Assembly (NCBI RefSeq): GCF_012223425.1
Contig: NZ_CP038799.1
Span: 4,882,249 to 4,946,248 of the forward strand
Direction: 5' to 3'
From: Mycolicibacterium frederiksbergense
GTDB taxonomy: Bacteria; Actinomycetota; Actinomycetes; Mycobacteriales; Mycobacteriaceae
Length of the DNA: 64,000 nt
The notes under the pieces are model-generated. The model made no database searches. It saw nothing but the letters and a program-made list of their open reading frames with translations, and was not told where the DNA came from. Shown here one piece after another: positions 25,686 through 34,224 of the stretch (its first letter is position 1; every line of letters begins with the position of its first letter). Both the position numbers and the translations under genes were made by a program.

Positions 25686-26249
25686 TCAGCCTGCTCCCGG
25701 GCGCCAATCGGGTGGCGGGTCTTCACCGACGCGTCCGTCGAGTGCCTCGCGCAGCAGATCGGCGTGGCCGGTGTGGCGGCCGTACTCCTCGATCAGGTCA
25801 CACACGCTGCGGCGCAGGCTCGCCCGGCTGCCGTCCGGCCAGGCGATGCACACCAGCTGATCGAGGCCACCATCGGCCAGCGCCGCTGCGAGCCTGGCCC
25901 GGGACTGCACGACGGACCGGTCCCACAACGCGTAGAGCTCGGCGGGGCTGTCCTGCGCAGCGGAAGTGAAATCCCAGTCCGGGTCGGAGTCCCAGTCGGC
26001 GGCATCCCACGGCGCACCCATGGGTGCGTCATCGAGATCGGGGCCGAAACGCTGCGCCTCGGCGCGCGCGAGGTGCTTGAGCAGACCTCCGAGGGTCAGC
26101 GATGACGCCCCGATTGCGCTTCCCAGTGCCGCCGGGTCGAGCCCATCGGCCTTCCACCGGAACGTCATTCGCAGCCGCTCCAGCGCGCCGACGAGGTGCT
26201 GCTCCTCGGTGCCTGCCAGCGGTGGCTCCCATGGCGGATCGGCGACCAT
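25686..26249 (-). CDS. DinB-superfamily protein (DUF664 type)
   Basis: The 187-aa protein has the four-helix-bundle pattern of the DinB/maleylpyruvate isomerase superfamily: an N-terminal helix with LVGALERLRMTFRWKADGL, a first putative metal ligand in LLKHLARAEAQRF, and the C-terminal EEYGRHTGHADLLREALDG where two histidines usually complete the site. Such proteins are thiol-dependent enzymes, in actinobacteria often mycothiol-dependent, but the substrate here is unknown. It sits between the mmpS3 unit (convergent, one base apart) and the qcr operon terminator. Confidence 0.82.
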   Translation of the reverse strand: MVADPPWEPPLAGTEEQHLVGALERLRMTFRWKADGLDPAALGSAIGASSLTLGGLLKHLARAEAQRFGPDLDDAPMGAPWDAADWDSDPDWDFTSAAQDSPAELYALWDRSVVQSRARLAAALADGGLDQLVCIAWPDGSRASLRRSVCDLIEEYGRHTGHADLLREALDGRVGEDPPPDWRPGAG

Positions 26250-26291
26250 GCGGCTCAGCGTACTGCCGGCGGGGTAGGGGAGAGGCGCCGA

Positions 26292-26335
26292 ACGACAGAA
26301 GGCTCGCGCAGCGTGCTGCGCGAGCCTTCTGTCGT
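26292..26335 (-). terminator. Perfect 21-bp inverted repeat after qcrB
   Basis: Two perfectly complementary 21-nt arms (26292-26312 and 26315-26335) flank a central GT, just 9 bp after the qcrB stop. The arms begin ACGACAGAAGGC and GCTGCGCGAGCC. No T-tract follows on the left-pointing strand. It is the longest perfect hairpin I found in the window and most likely ends the ctaE-qcrCAB transcript or protects its 3' end. Confidence 0.65.
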
Positions 26336-26344
26336 CGTGAACTA

Positions 26345-28012
26345 CTAGTGGTGCCCGTTGGATCCGTTCGACCCATGGGACCCGTTGCCGTTGCCGTTGC
26401 CGTTGCTGCCCTGGTGCTCGGCCAGCACGGCCAGCGCCCGGTGCTCGGAGGCGTGGGCGGCCTCGGTGAGCGCATCGTGCTCTTCGACGGGATCGGCGAA
26501 CAGGAAGCTGCCGCTACCCGGTGCGCCTGCGGACCCGAGCTTGTTCATCCGCTTGGGCAGAGGCGCGCCCTGGTACTCCAGCGGAACCGGGTGCCCGTGA
26601 TCGTCGACCGGGCCGAGCGGCTGGTGCAGCTCGATGTAGGCACCGTGCGGCAGGCGCGTGATGATGCCCGTCTCGATACCGTGCTCCAGCACCGCGCGGT
26701 CGCTGCGCTGCAGGCTGATCGCCCACCGGTAGGTGATGTAGTAGACGATCATCGGCAGCACCACCATGCCGATGCGGCCGATCCAGGTGGTCGCGTTCAG
26801 CGAGATGTGGAACTTCAGCGCGATGATGTCGTTCATGCACATGAACGTCAGCAGGATGTAGAACGAGATCGCCGCGGCGCCCACAGCGGTACGCGTCGGG
26901 GCGTCACGCGGACGCTGCAACAGGTTGTGGTGTGCGGTGTCGCCGGTGAGCTTGCGCTCCAGGAACGGGTAGACCGACAGCAGCACGAACACCAGGCCCA
27001 TGCCGACCGCCACCCACACCGACTGCGGAATCGTGTAGTTGCCGATGTAGAACTCCCAGGCCGGCCAGGTGCGGGCCAGGCCGTCGGTCCACATCATGTA
27101 GAAGTCCGGCTGGCTACCCGCCGAGATCTGCGAGGGCTTGTACGGGCCGAGCACCCAGATCGGGTTGATCTGCAGCAGGCCGCCCATCAGGCCGAGCAGG
27201 CCGGTGATCATGGCGAAGAAGGCACCCGACTTCACCGCGAAGACCGGCATGACGCGCACGCCGACGACGTTCTTCTCGGTGCGGCCGGGACCGGGGAACT
27301 GAGTGTGCTTCTGGAACCACACCAACGCCATGTGAGCGCCGATGAGCGCCAACATGATTCCGGGGATCAGCAGAATGTGCAGGGCGTACAACCGCGGGAT
27401 GATGATCTCGCCGGGGAAGTCGCCGCCGAACAGCGCCCAGTGCAGCCAGGTGCCGATGACCGGCATGCCCAGGGTGATCGAGGAGAACGCGGCGCGCAGG
27501 CCGGTGCCCGAGAGCAGATCGTCGGGCAGCGAGTAGCCGAAGTAACCCTCGAACATCGCCAGGATCAGCAGCAGCGAGCCGATGACCCAGTTGGCCTCGC
27601 GTGGACGCCGGAACGCGCCGGTGAAGAAGATGCGCGCCAGGTGGACCATGATCGACGCCGCGAAGAGCAGCGCCGCCCAGTGGTGGATCTGGCGGACGAA
27701 CAGACCGCCACGGACTTCGAAGCTGATCTCCAGGGCCGATTCATAGGCCCGCGACATCTGCACACCGCGCAGAGGCTGGTACACACCTTCGTAGGTCACG
27801 TGCGCCATCGACGGATCGAAGAACAGCGTCAGCCACACACCCGTGATCAACAGGATGATGAAGCTGTACAGCGCGATCTCACCCAGCAGGAACGACCAGT
27901 GCGTGGGGAAGACCTTGTTCAGGATGCCGCGACGTACCGCCTCGGAGGGGTGGTACCGGGAATCGATCGCATCGCCTTGTGCGGCCGCGATATCTCCGAG
28001 CTTGGGACTCAT
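26345..28012 (-). CDS. qcrB: Cytochrome bc1 complex cytochrome b subunit
   Basis: QcrB (555 aa) carries the two b-haems and the quinol sites of the bcc complex, the target of telacebec-type inhibitors. The haem-binding histidines are in QIHHWAALLFAASIMVHLAR and HILLIPGIMLALIGAHMALV, and the quinol-site sequence GPYKPSQISAG is visible. The C-terminus beyond the last helix is long and ends in a Gly/Asn/Ser/His repeat tail of about 20 residues. The ATG at 28012 overlaps the qcrA stop as ATGA. Confidence 0.97.
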   Translation of the reverse strand: MSPKLGDIAAAQGDAIDSRYHPSEAVRRGILNKVFPTHWSFLLGEIALYSFIILLITGVWLTLFFDPSMAHVTYEGVYQPLRGVQMSRAYESALEISFEVRGGLFVRQIHHWAALLFAASIMVHLARIFFTGAFRRPREANWVIGSLLLILAMFEGYFGYSLPDDLLSGTGLRAAFSSITLGMPVIGTWLHWALFGGDFPGEIIIPRLYALHILLIPGIMLALIGAHMALVWFQKHTQFPGPGRTEKNVVGVRVMPVFAVKSGAFFAMITGLLGLMGGLLQINPIWVLGPYKPSQISAGSQPDFYMMWTDGLARTWPAWEFYIGNYTIPQSVWVAVGMGLVFVLLSVYPFLERKLTGDTAHHNLLQRPRDAPTRTAVGAAAISFYILLTFMCMNDIIALKFHISLNATTWIGRIGMVVLPMIVYYITYRWAISLQRSDRAVLEHGIETGIITRLPHGAYIELHQPLGPVDDHGHPVPLEYQGAPLPKRMNKLGSAGAPGSGSFLFADPVEEHDALTEAAHASEHRALAVLAEHQGSNGNGNGNGSHGSNGSNGHH

Positions 28013-29205
28013 GATTTGCGCTCCCAGAATGCCGGTCCGACGGGTTCGATGAAGTCGCCGTTCGCGACCAGATAGCCGTCCTTGTCGATGGTAATGGGCA
28101 ATTGCGCCAGCGCACGTGCGGCCGGACCGAAGATCGGCCGGGCGAAGTGCAGCGCATCGAACTGCGACTGGTGGCACGGGCACAGAATGCGGTAGGTCTG
28201 CTGCTCGTAGAGCGAGGACGGGCAGCCCAGGTGCGAGCAGACCTTCGTGTACGCGAACAGTTCGCCGAAGTTGAAGCTCTCCTGGCCCTGGCGCTTGACG
28301 ACCTTCTTCATGTCCTGGGGCTTGATGCGGATGAGCATGACCGGGTTGCGGACACCCATCGCGACCTCGAACAGGTGGTGGCTGGATTCCACCGTGACGC
28401 CGTCACCGTCGGACTCACGCCACGGGAAGACCGTCTCCATACCGCCGGCGTCGATGTCCTCGGGACGCATCTTCACGAAGGGCGATTCCCCGGGGATGCC
28501 GGTGGCTCGGGCCAGGTAGATGGTCTCGCCCTCGAAGCGCGGGGTCCATCCCGAGGTCCACAGCACGGCCTTCTTGCCCTCGGCGGTCTGCACGACCGGC
28601 TTCCACGGATTCTTGATCAGACCACCCATGAAGGCCACCAGGGTACCGAGACCGAACGCCCCGAGACCGATGCCCATCGACAGCCCGATCAGCTTGCGCC
28701 GCTTGATGGTCGAACCCTCAAGGGCGTCGCTCAGGTTCGCCACGATGGTCTTGCGGTGGATCTCCGCGGAGGCGCCGTCGTGGCGGTCCTGGATGGTGAT
28801 CTCTTCGGGGATGAACTTCTTCTGGAAGAGCACCGCACCGATACCGATGCACAGGATCGACGCGCCGAACGTCAGGCCGTACAGCGGGGTGGCCAGCGTG
28901 TAGATCCGCTCGCCCTCGGCGCCGTAAGGGACGTGCTCCCACGGCCAGAACAGGAAGACCAGGACCAGTGCGAGGCCGAAGAAACCGCCGAGCAGCAGCC
29001 AGTAGGAAACGGTGCGCGAGGCACGCTTCTCGGCCTTGGTGCCCTCGACCGGCCAGCGAGGTTCCTTGAAGACGACCTCGACACCGTCGAGCTTGCCGCC
29101 GAGCGCGAGTAGTTCCTCGCGCGACATCTCGGCCAGTTCGGCGTCGGTGGGCTGACCCGGAACCGGACGTCCCGAGGTGTCGCCGCCCTGGATATCCCCG
29201 CTCAT
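28009..29205 (-). CDS. qcrA: Cytochrome bc1 complex Rieske iron-sulfur subunit
   Basis: QcrA (398 aa) passes electrons from quinol to the dihaem cytochrome c. The Rieske cluster ligands are in CSHLGC and CPCHQSQFD near the C-terminus. As in other mycobacteria, there are three membrane helices rather than one (two around residues 70-130 and a third near 195). The ATG at 29205 overlaps the qcrC stop as ATGA, which sets the start over an in-frame ATG at 29223. Confidence 0.97.
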   Translation of the reverse strand: MSGDIQGGDTSGRPVPGQPTDAELAEMSREELLALGGKLDGVEVVFKEPRWPVEGTKAEKRASRTVSYWLLLGGFFGLALVLVFLFWPWEHVPYGAEGERIYTLATPLYGLTFGASILCIGIGAVLFQKKFIPEEITIQDRHDGASAEIHRKTIVANLSDALEGSTIKRRKLIGLSMGIGLGAFGLGTLVAFMGGLIKNPWKPVVQTAEGKKAVLWTSGWTPRFEGETIYLARATGIPGESPFVKMRPEDIDAGGMETVFPWRESDGDGVTVESSHHLFEVAMGVRNPVMLIRIKPQDMKKVVKRQGQESFNFGELFAYTKVCSHLGCPSSLYEQQTYRILCPCHQSQFDALHFARPIFGPAARALAQLPITIDKDGYLVANGDFIEPVGPAFWERKS

Positions 29206-30038
29206 GCGCGCGCTCCGATCCACAACGTCATGCCGACGGCAGCCACGATCCCGATGATCCAGATGGCCATACCTTCGGTGGTCGGGCCGAATCCACCGAG
29301 GCCGTAGCCGCCGGGATCCGGAGTGTTCGACGCCTGCCGCACGTAGGTGACGATGTCGGCCTTCTCCTCGGGGGAGAGCTGGCGATCGGAGAACTTGGGC
29401 ATGTTCTGCGGGCCGGTGAGCATGGCGGTGTACACCTGCGCGGGCACCTTCGAGGCCTCGCCGAGATCCGGTGCGTACTTGCCGGAGGACAGGGCTCCGC
29501 CCTTGCCGGTGAAGTTGTGGCAGGAGGCGCAGTTCAGCCGGAACAGGTCGCCACCGCGGGCGACGTCACCGGACAGCAGGGACTCGTCGGCGATCTGTCC
29601 GTTGGCTTCCCGGGGCACGACGGGGCCGCCGCCGTTGGCCTGGACGAAGGCGCCGAGCGCGTCGATCTGGTGTTCGTCGAAGACCGGCTCCTTGCGGGGC
29701 GCCTGGGCCTCACCGCGCATCGCGGGCATCCGGCCGGTGGAGACCTGGAAGTACACGGCCGCCTCACCGGTGCCGATCAGGCTGGGGCCGCGGTCGGGCA
29801 CACCCTGCAGGTTCGCGCCGTGGCAGCTGATGCAGGAGGTGTCGAACAGTTGCTCGCCGGTGCGCAGCAGCGCCGACTGGGATTCGTCGGCGACGGCGAC
29901 CTGGGGGGTCGGGGTCAAGGTGGCGGCGGTGACGCCCGCCACCGACAGCCCGAGCAGCAGCAGCACGGCCGCCGACGCGCGCCGGCGCAAGCGACGTTGC
30001 TTGATCGTCTTCCCGGCTGCGCCGGACTTGCTGGTCAT
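29202..30038 (-). CDS. qcrC: Dihaem cytochrome c subunit of bcc complex
   Basis: QcrC (278 aa) holds two c-type haems that bridge the bc1 complex and the oxidase, replacing a mobile cytochrome c. The two haem motifs are CISCH (residues 69-73) and CASCH (about residue 170). There is an N-terminal membrane segment (about 22-42) and a C-terminal helix that anchors it. The ATG at 30038 has AGAAGGGG upstream and is preferred to the ATG at 30053. It follows ctaE by 47 bp. Confidence 0.96.
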   Translation of the reverse strand: MTSKSGAAGKTIKQRRLRRRASAAVLLLLGLSVAGVTAATLTPTPQVAVADESQSALLRTGEQLFDTSCISCHGANLQGVPDRGPSLIGTGEAAVYFQVSTGRMPAMRGEAQAPRKEPVFDEHQIDALGAFVQANGGGPVVPREANGQIADESLLSGDVARGGDLFRLNCASCHNFTGKGGALSSGKYAPDLGEASKVPAQVYTAMLTGPQNMPKFSDRQLSPEEKADIVTYVRQASNTPDPGGYGLGGFGPTTEGMAIWIIGIVAAVGMTLWIGARA

Positions 30039-30085
30039 CGAACCCCTTCTCATCGTCGAGAGCATCGGACGCATCGGCTTGCCGA

Positions 30086-30697
30086 TCATCGGACGAAGTA
30101 GATGACGGCGAACAGGGCGATCCACACGATGTCGACGAAGTGCCAGTAGTAGGACACGACGATCGCCGCGGTCGCCTGCGCAGGCGTGAACTTGGACAGC
30201 CTGGTGCGGATGAGCAAGAAGATGAAGGCGACCAGACCGCCGATGACGTGCAGTCCGTGGAAGCCGGTGGCCAGATAGAACACCGACCCGTAGGCACTGC
30301 CCGGGATGGTGGTGCCGTGCTCGACGAGGTGGACGTACTCGTAAGCCTGGCCGAGGACGAAGAACAGTCCCATCAGGAAGGTGATGACGTACCACCGGCG
30401 CAGGCCGAACACGTCGCCCCGCTCGGCGGCGAACACGCCCATCTGACAGGTGAAGGAGGAGGCGATCAGCACCGCGGTCACCGGTACCGCGAGCCACAAG
30501 TTCAGCTCGGTCGGCTCGGGCGGCCAGGCCCCTTGGGCCTGCGCACGCGCGGTGAAGTACATCGCGAACAGACCAGCAAAGAACATCAGCTCACTGGAAA
30601 GCCACACAATGGTGCCGACACTGACCATGTTCGGTCTGTTCAGCGAATGTACGCGGGAGGTAATCGCGGTCCCCGAGGTCCCAACAGCGCTCGTCAC
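30086..30697 (-). CDS. ctaE: Cytochrome c oxidase subunit III
   Basis: Subunit III of the aa3 oxidase, 203 aa with five membrane helices. The family motifs WLSSELMFFAGLFAMYF, GQAYEYVHL, GFHGLHVIGG and SYYWHFVDIVWIALF are all clear. The GTG at 30697 has CATACT 7 nt upstream, so the ctaE-qcrCAB mRNA may be leaderless. It is divergent from trpD. Confidence 0.96.
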   Translation of the reverse strand: MTSAVGTSGTAITSRVHSLNRPNMVSVGTIVWLSSELMFFAGLFAMYFTARAQAQGAWPPEPTELNLWLAVPVTAVLIASSFTCQMGVFAAERGDVFGLRRWYVITFLMGLFFVLGQAYEYVHLVEHGTTIPGSAYGSVFYLATGFHGLHVIGGLVAFIFLLIRTRLSKFTPAQATAAIVVSYYWHFVDIVWIALFAVIYFVR

Positions 30698-30704
30698 AGG
30701 TGCA

Positions 30705-30710
30705 AGTATG
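30705..30710 (-). promoter_or_regulatory. Candidate -10 box for ctaE-qcrCAB
   Basis: CATACT on the minus strand lies 7 nt before the ctaE GTG. The first base departs from TANNNT but the conserved A2 and T6 are kept. Confidence 0.45.
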
Positions 30711-30810
30711 ACGCTTTGTAGTTGATCAACACCACCCGGGTTCGTAATTGAGTTGAAACGTGTCTTGGTATGCAGTCGTGACAGGCTCCGGACGGTGGGT
30801 GTGCGGGCGA

Positions 30811-30816
30811 TAGCAT
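30811..30816 (+). promoter_or_regulatory. Candidate -10 box for trpD (leaderless)
   Basis: TAGCAT is followed by exactly 6 nt and then GTG at 30823. A leaderless trpD mRNA would exclude tryptophan attenuation. Confidence 0.55.
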
Positions 30817-30822
30817 CACGGC

Positions 30823-31902
30823 GTGTCATCCGCTCAGAGCGCATCCGAGAGTCCGTTCACCTGGCCGCTGATCCTCGGCCGTCTGACCACCCACCGGGAT
30901 CTGGAGCGTGGTCAATCGGCGTGGGCCATGGACCAGATCATGACCGGTTCGGCGACGCCGGCGCAGATCTCCGGCTTCGCGGTGGCGATGCGGATGAAGC
31001 GCCCGACGTCGGCGGAGGTCACCGAGCTCGCCGACACCATGCTCAAACACGCCCGCCGGATTCCCGACAGTGCGGTCGGCGCCGACGCCGTCGACATCGT
31101 GGGAACCGGGGGCGACGGGTCCAACACGGTGAACCTGTCGACGATGGCCTCGATCGTCACCGCGGCGGCCGGGGTGCCGGTGTTCAAGCACGGCAACCGG
31201 GCGGCGTCCTCGCTGTCCGGCGGAGCGGACACCCTGGAGGCGCTCGGGGTGCGCATCGATCTCGGGCCCGAGGAGGTTGCGCGCAGTGTCGCCGAGGTCG
31301 GTATCGCCTTTGCGTTCGCGCCGCAGTTCCATCCCTCCTACCGGCACGCCTCGGTGGTCCGTCGCGAGATCGGCGTGCCGACCGTGTTCAACCTGCTCGG
31401 TCCGCTGACCAATCCGGCGGCACCGCGGGCCGGTCTGTTCGGCTGTGCCTGGGGGGATCTGGCCGAGGTGATGGCCGGGGTGTTCGCCGCCCGCGGCGCC
31501 AGCGCCCTGGTGGTGCACGGTGACGACGGTCTGGACGAACTCACCACCACGACCACCAGCACCATCTGGCGGGTGCAGGCCGGCACGGTCGAGCGCCTCA
31601 CCCTCGATCCCGCGGCCTTCGGGTTCCGGCGGGCCGATCTGAGCGAACTCGTCGGCGGTGACGCCGAGGCCAACGCCGCCTCGGTGCGGGCGGTGCTCAG
31701 CGGCGCCAAGGGGCCGGTGCGGGACGCGGTGGTACTCAACGCCGCCGGCGCGATGGTCGCCCATGCCGGACTCTCCGGTGACGCGCAGTGGGTGCCCGCG
31801 TGGCAGTCCGGTCTGGCGCGTGCGGTCGAGGCCATCGATTCCGGTGCCGCAGAACGACTTCTGGCGAACTGGGTGCGGTTCACCCAGAAGGCTGCCGGCT
31901 GA
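30823..31902 (+). CDS. trpD: Anthranilate phosphoribosyltransferase
   Basis: TrpD (359 aa) joins anthranilate to PRPP in tryptophan synthesis. The PRPP-binding GTGGDGSNTVNLST, the KHGNRAASSLSGGADTLEALG and the FAPQFHPSYRHASVVRREIG segments are intact. It is a stand-alone trpD as in M. tuberculosis (Rv2192c), away from the rest of the trp genes. The GTG start is supported by a -10 box 6 nt upstream. It converges with the nuclease gene, with one base between stops. Confidence 0.96.
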   Translation: MSSAQSASESPFTWPLILGRLTTHRDLERGQSAWAMDQIMTGSATPAQISGFAVAMRMKRPTSAEVTELADTMLKHARRIPDSAVGADAVDIVGTGGDGSNTVNLSTMASIVTAAAGVPVFKHGNRAASSLSGGADTLEALGVRIDLGPEEVARSVAEVGIAFAFAPQFHPSYRHASVVRREIGVPTVFNLLGPLTNPAAPRAGLFGCAWGDLAEVMAGVFAARGASALVVHGDDGLDELTTTTTSTIWRVQAGTVERLTLDPAAFGFRRADLSELVGGDAEANAASVRAVLSGAKGPVRDAVVLNAAGAMVAHAGLSGDAQWVPAWQSGLARAVEAIDSGAAERLLANWVRFTQKAAG

Positions 31903-31903
31903 C

Positions 31904-33697
31904 TCAGACAGCTCTGGCGTGGGCGCGCCGGGGTTTGTGCACGCCGTACCGATCGTCCAGATCATCTGTGTGGGTGTCTGGCTGCGCGGCGGCCAGGCGC
32001 GCCGAACGCGCGGTGGCGGCCCAGTCGGACCACCGGGCCGCCGACCCGATCGGGCTGGCGTACCCGCTGGGGCAACTCACCACCCGGACGCCGGGCCCGG
32101 CCAGCCACCGGGTGATCAACGCCGTCTCCTCCACCAGGGCGCCGCCGAGTGGGGCCGTTTGCGGCAGGATCGACTGTGCCGCAAGGGTTATGGCGTCGAC
32201 GACGGGCATGGGCGGCACCCCGCGGCGTGCGCACCCGGCCGAGGCCAGCTGTCCGTGCCGGATCACGGCCAGCTCCCAGCCGCCGAGCCCGTCGGGCCGC
32301 GCCGCGATCAGCTCGTCGACCGCGGCCAGCGCTTGGAGCCGCTGACCACGCCACGTCGTCTCCACGGCGGCCGCGGCGTGATCGCGCAGCCGGGCGGCGG
32401 TCTCATAACGGTGCAGGCTCGCCAACGCCTCGATCTGGCTCAGCACGGTGCCGAACGCGGCGCTGTCCACACCGTCGAGCAGATCGGCCGCCCGCTGCGC
32501 TGCGCCCGCGTACTGGGCCATATCGGCGCCACGGGTCGCCGGGCATCCGGAGAGCTCGCGTTCCTCGCAGGCGTGGCGCGCGCTGCGGGCCAGCCGCGTG
32601 CTGCAGGTTCGTACGCCGGTGCCGCGGGCCAGCACGTCGACGGTCGTGACGGCGTCCGCGCGGGAGGTGAACGGTCCGATCGCGCGCGGACTGCGCGGGG
32701 ACCGCACCACCGAGAAGCGCGGGAACGCCTCCTCGGTGAGGGTGATCCACCACCACCGGCGCGGGAACTTGGACCGGCGGTTGTACGGCGGGGCATGCGC
32801 GGCCAGCAGCCGCAATTCGCGCACCCCGGCCTCCAGCTCGTGCGCACACTCGACATGGTCGACCCGGGTGGCCAGCGCCACCATCTCCTTCATCCGGGTG
32901 CGTGGGTCGGCCCCGGTGAAGTACTGGCCGACCCGGCGGCGCAGATTCACCGCGGTGCCGATGTAGAGCACCTCATCGGCGGGTCCGCGGAACAGGTACA
33001 CGCCCGGCCGGGACGGCACACCGTCGGCCAGGTGGCGCTTGCGACGCTGCGGGGCGGTGGCGTCGGGCAGGTAGGCGCGCAACTCGGGATAGGTGCGCAC
33101 CCCCTGGTTCCCGACGCGCTCGATGAGCCCGTGCAGCACATCGACGGTCGCGCGGGCGTCGTCGAGTGCCCGGTGGTTCGGGGTGGTGGTGGCCGAGAAC
33201 AACCGCGCCAGGGCCGAGAGCTTCACGCTGGGCGCCTCGTCACGGGTCAGCACCCGCCGTGCCAGCCGCACCGTGCACAGCACCGGTGGGCGCGGCCAGG
33301 TGATGCCCAGTCGCTGCGCCGCGGCCCGCAGGAACCCGATGTCGAATCCCGCATTGTGGGCGACCAGCACCGCGCCCCGGGAGAACTCCAGGAACGCGGG
33401 CAGCACGGCGTCGATGCGCGGTGCGTCATGGACCATCGCCGAGGTGATGCCGGTCAGCGAGACGATCTGCGGCGGAATGCTGCGGCCCGGATCGACGAGG
33501 GTGGCCAGTTCGCCGAGCACCTCACCGCCGCGGATCTTGACCGCGCCGATCTCGGTGATTGCATCATGGTCGTCGCCGCCGGGAGTGCTGGCGGTGGCGC
33601 GGCCGCCGGTGGTCTCCAGGTCCACCACCACGAAGGTGGTGTCGGCCAGCAGCAGATCGGCCATCGGATCCACATCGGCAAAGCTGAGCTGCTGCAC
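31904..33697 (-). CDS. DEDDh exonuclease-GIY-YIG (UvrC/Cho-like) fusion nuclease
   Basis: A 597-aa fusion. Residues about 12-190 are a DnaQ-type 3'-5' exonuclease with VVVDLETTGG, VAHNAGFDIGFL and HRALDDARATVDVL, the DEDDh set. Residues about 215-300 are a GIY-YIG endonuclease with PGVYLFRG and VLYIGTAVNLRRRVGQYF, like the N-terminal domain of UvrC and Cho. The rest resembles the UvrC middle region without the HhH or RNase H-like nuclease. M. tuberculosis Rv2191 has the same layout and a proposed accessory DNA repair role. The GTG at 33697 gives MQQLSFAD and has TACCGT 7 nt upstream. Confidence 0.9.
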   Translation of the reverse strand: MQQLSFADVDPMADLLLADTTFVVVDLETTGGRATASTPGGDDHDAITEIGAVKIRGGEVLGELATLVDPGRSIPPQIVSLTGITSAMVHDAPRIDAVLPAFLEFSRGAVLVAHNAGFDIGFLRAAAQRLGITWPRPPVLCTVRLARRVLTRDEAPSVKLSALARLFSATTTPNHRALDDARATVDVLHGLIERVGNQGVRTYPELRAYLPDATAPQRRKRHLADGVPSRPGVYLFRGPADEVLYIGTAVNLRRRVGQYFTGADPRTRMKEMVALATRVDHVECAHELEAGVRELRLLAAHAPPYNRRSKFPRRWWWITLTEEAFPRFSVVRSPRSPRAIGPFTSRADAVTTVDVLARGTGVRTCSTRLARSARHACEERELSGCPATRGADMAQYAGAAQRAADLLDGVDSAAFGTVLSQIEALASLHRYETAARLRDHAAAAVETTWRGQRLQALAAVDELIAARPDGLGGWELAVIRHGQLASAGCARRGVPPMPVVDAITLAAQSILPQTAPLGGALVEETALITRWLAGPGVRVVSCPSGYASPIGSAARWSDWAATARSARLAAAQPDTHTDDLDDRYGVHKPRRAHARAV

Positions 33698-33704
33698 ACC
33701 GGTG

Positions 33705-33710
33705 ACGGTA
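33705..33710 (-). promoter_or_regulatory. Candidate -10 box for the fusion nuclease gene
   Basis: TACCGT on the minus strand is 7 nt before the GTG at 33697; it faces a matching right-pointing box at 33775-33780. Confidence 0.45.
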
Positions 33711-33774
33711 GGCCCCGACCCTGACAAGCCGGGCCAGCGTGTCGTCGCTCGGCGGGCGTGTCGGTACCCGTCGT

Positions 33775-33780
33775 TACGGT
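33775..33780 (+). promoter_or_regulatory. Candidate -10 box for the small CxxC protein gene
   Basis: TACGGT is followed by 7 nt and then ATG at 33788, which favours this start over a GTG 30 bp upstream. Confidence 0.5.
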
Positions 33781-33787
33781 GCGAAAC

Positions 33788-34060
33788 ATGAATCAAGGCC
33801 CGATGAACGAACGTGCGATGGAAGAGCCCGATCACGCGCTGGACACCGGCTCGGTGGTGATCGACTGTGATGACTGCGCGGTGCGCGGTCCGGGCTGCCA
33901 GGATTGCGTGGTGAGTGTTCTGCTCGGCGTGCCGGAGACTTTGCTGGACGACGAGCGTGAAGCACTCGCGGTGCTCGCCGAGGTCGGGCTGGCGCCCCGG
34001 TTACGGCTCGTTCCGATCCATCGGCATGAGCGCCCGGATGGTAGAACTGGTGTGGCGTGA
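33788..34060 (+). CDS. Small CxxC-type putative zinc protein
   Basis: A 90-aa acidic protein with the motif DCDDCAVRGPGCQDCVVSVL (about residues 25-45), four cysteines in two CxxC pairs, a typical zinc or thiol-disulfide site. The rest is a helical region with LDDEREALAVLAEVGLAPRLRL. I recognise it as a type of conserved actinobacterial hypothetical protein but cannot name a function. It is divergent from the fusion nuclease and 164 bp before the NlpC/P60 gene. The start is set by the -10 box 7 nt upstream. Confidence 0.75.
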   Translation: MNQGPMNERAMEEPDHALDTGSVVIDCDDCAVRGPGCQDCVVSVLLGVPETLLDDEREALAVLAEVGLAPRLRLVPIHRHERPDGRTGVA

Positions 34061-34115
34061 GGACACGCGAGTGACCTCCGGCAACGCCGGTAAGTCCGAA
34101 TTTAATCCCGGTCGC

Positions 34116-34182
34116 CTGTTAGGTTCACGTCTTCCGTTGGACAAGCCCGATGCCGTTTCGTAACCTATTCGAGACCTAACAG
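34116..34182 (+). promoter_or_regulatory. Long-range inverted repeat ahead of the NlpC/P60 gene
   Basis: CTGTTAGGT (34116-34124) and ACCTAACAG (34174-34182) are perfectly complementary and 49 nt apart, ending 42 bp before the TTG start. A smaller hairpin (CCGGC, AAC, GCCGG) lies just upstream at about 34079-34091. This could be a structured 5' leader or a protein-binding region. I could not fit it to the c-di-AMP riboswitch found upstream of some actinobacterial wall hydrolases. Confidence 0.4.
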
Positions 34183-34224
34183 AAGTTCGTCGCGGCTGAA
34201 TCGCAGTTGTAAGGACGCAATATC

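Noticed and set aside
31658..33724. A 688-codon rightward frame opposite the fusion nuclease
   Set aside because: Antisense composition, no recognisable motif, and it starts inside trpD in another frame.
34061..34224. c-di-AMP (ydaO-type) riboswitch before the NlpC/P60 gene
   Set aside because: I could not match the conserved core by eye; reported only as a structured leader.
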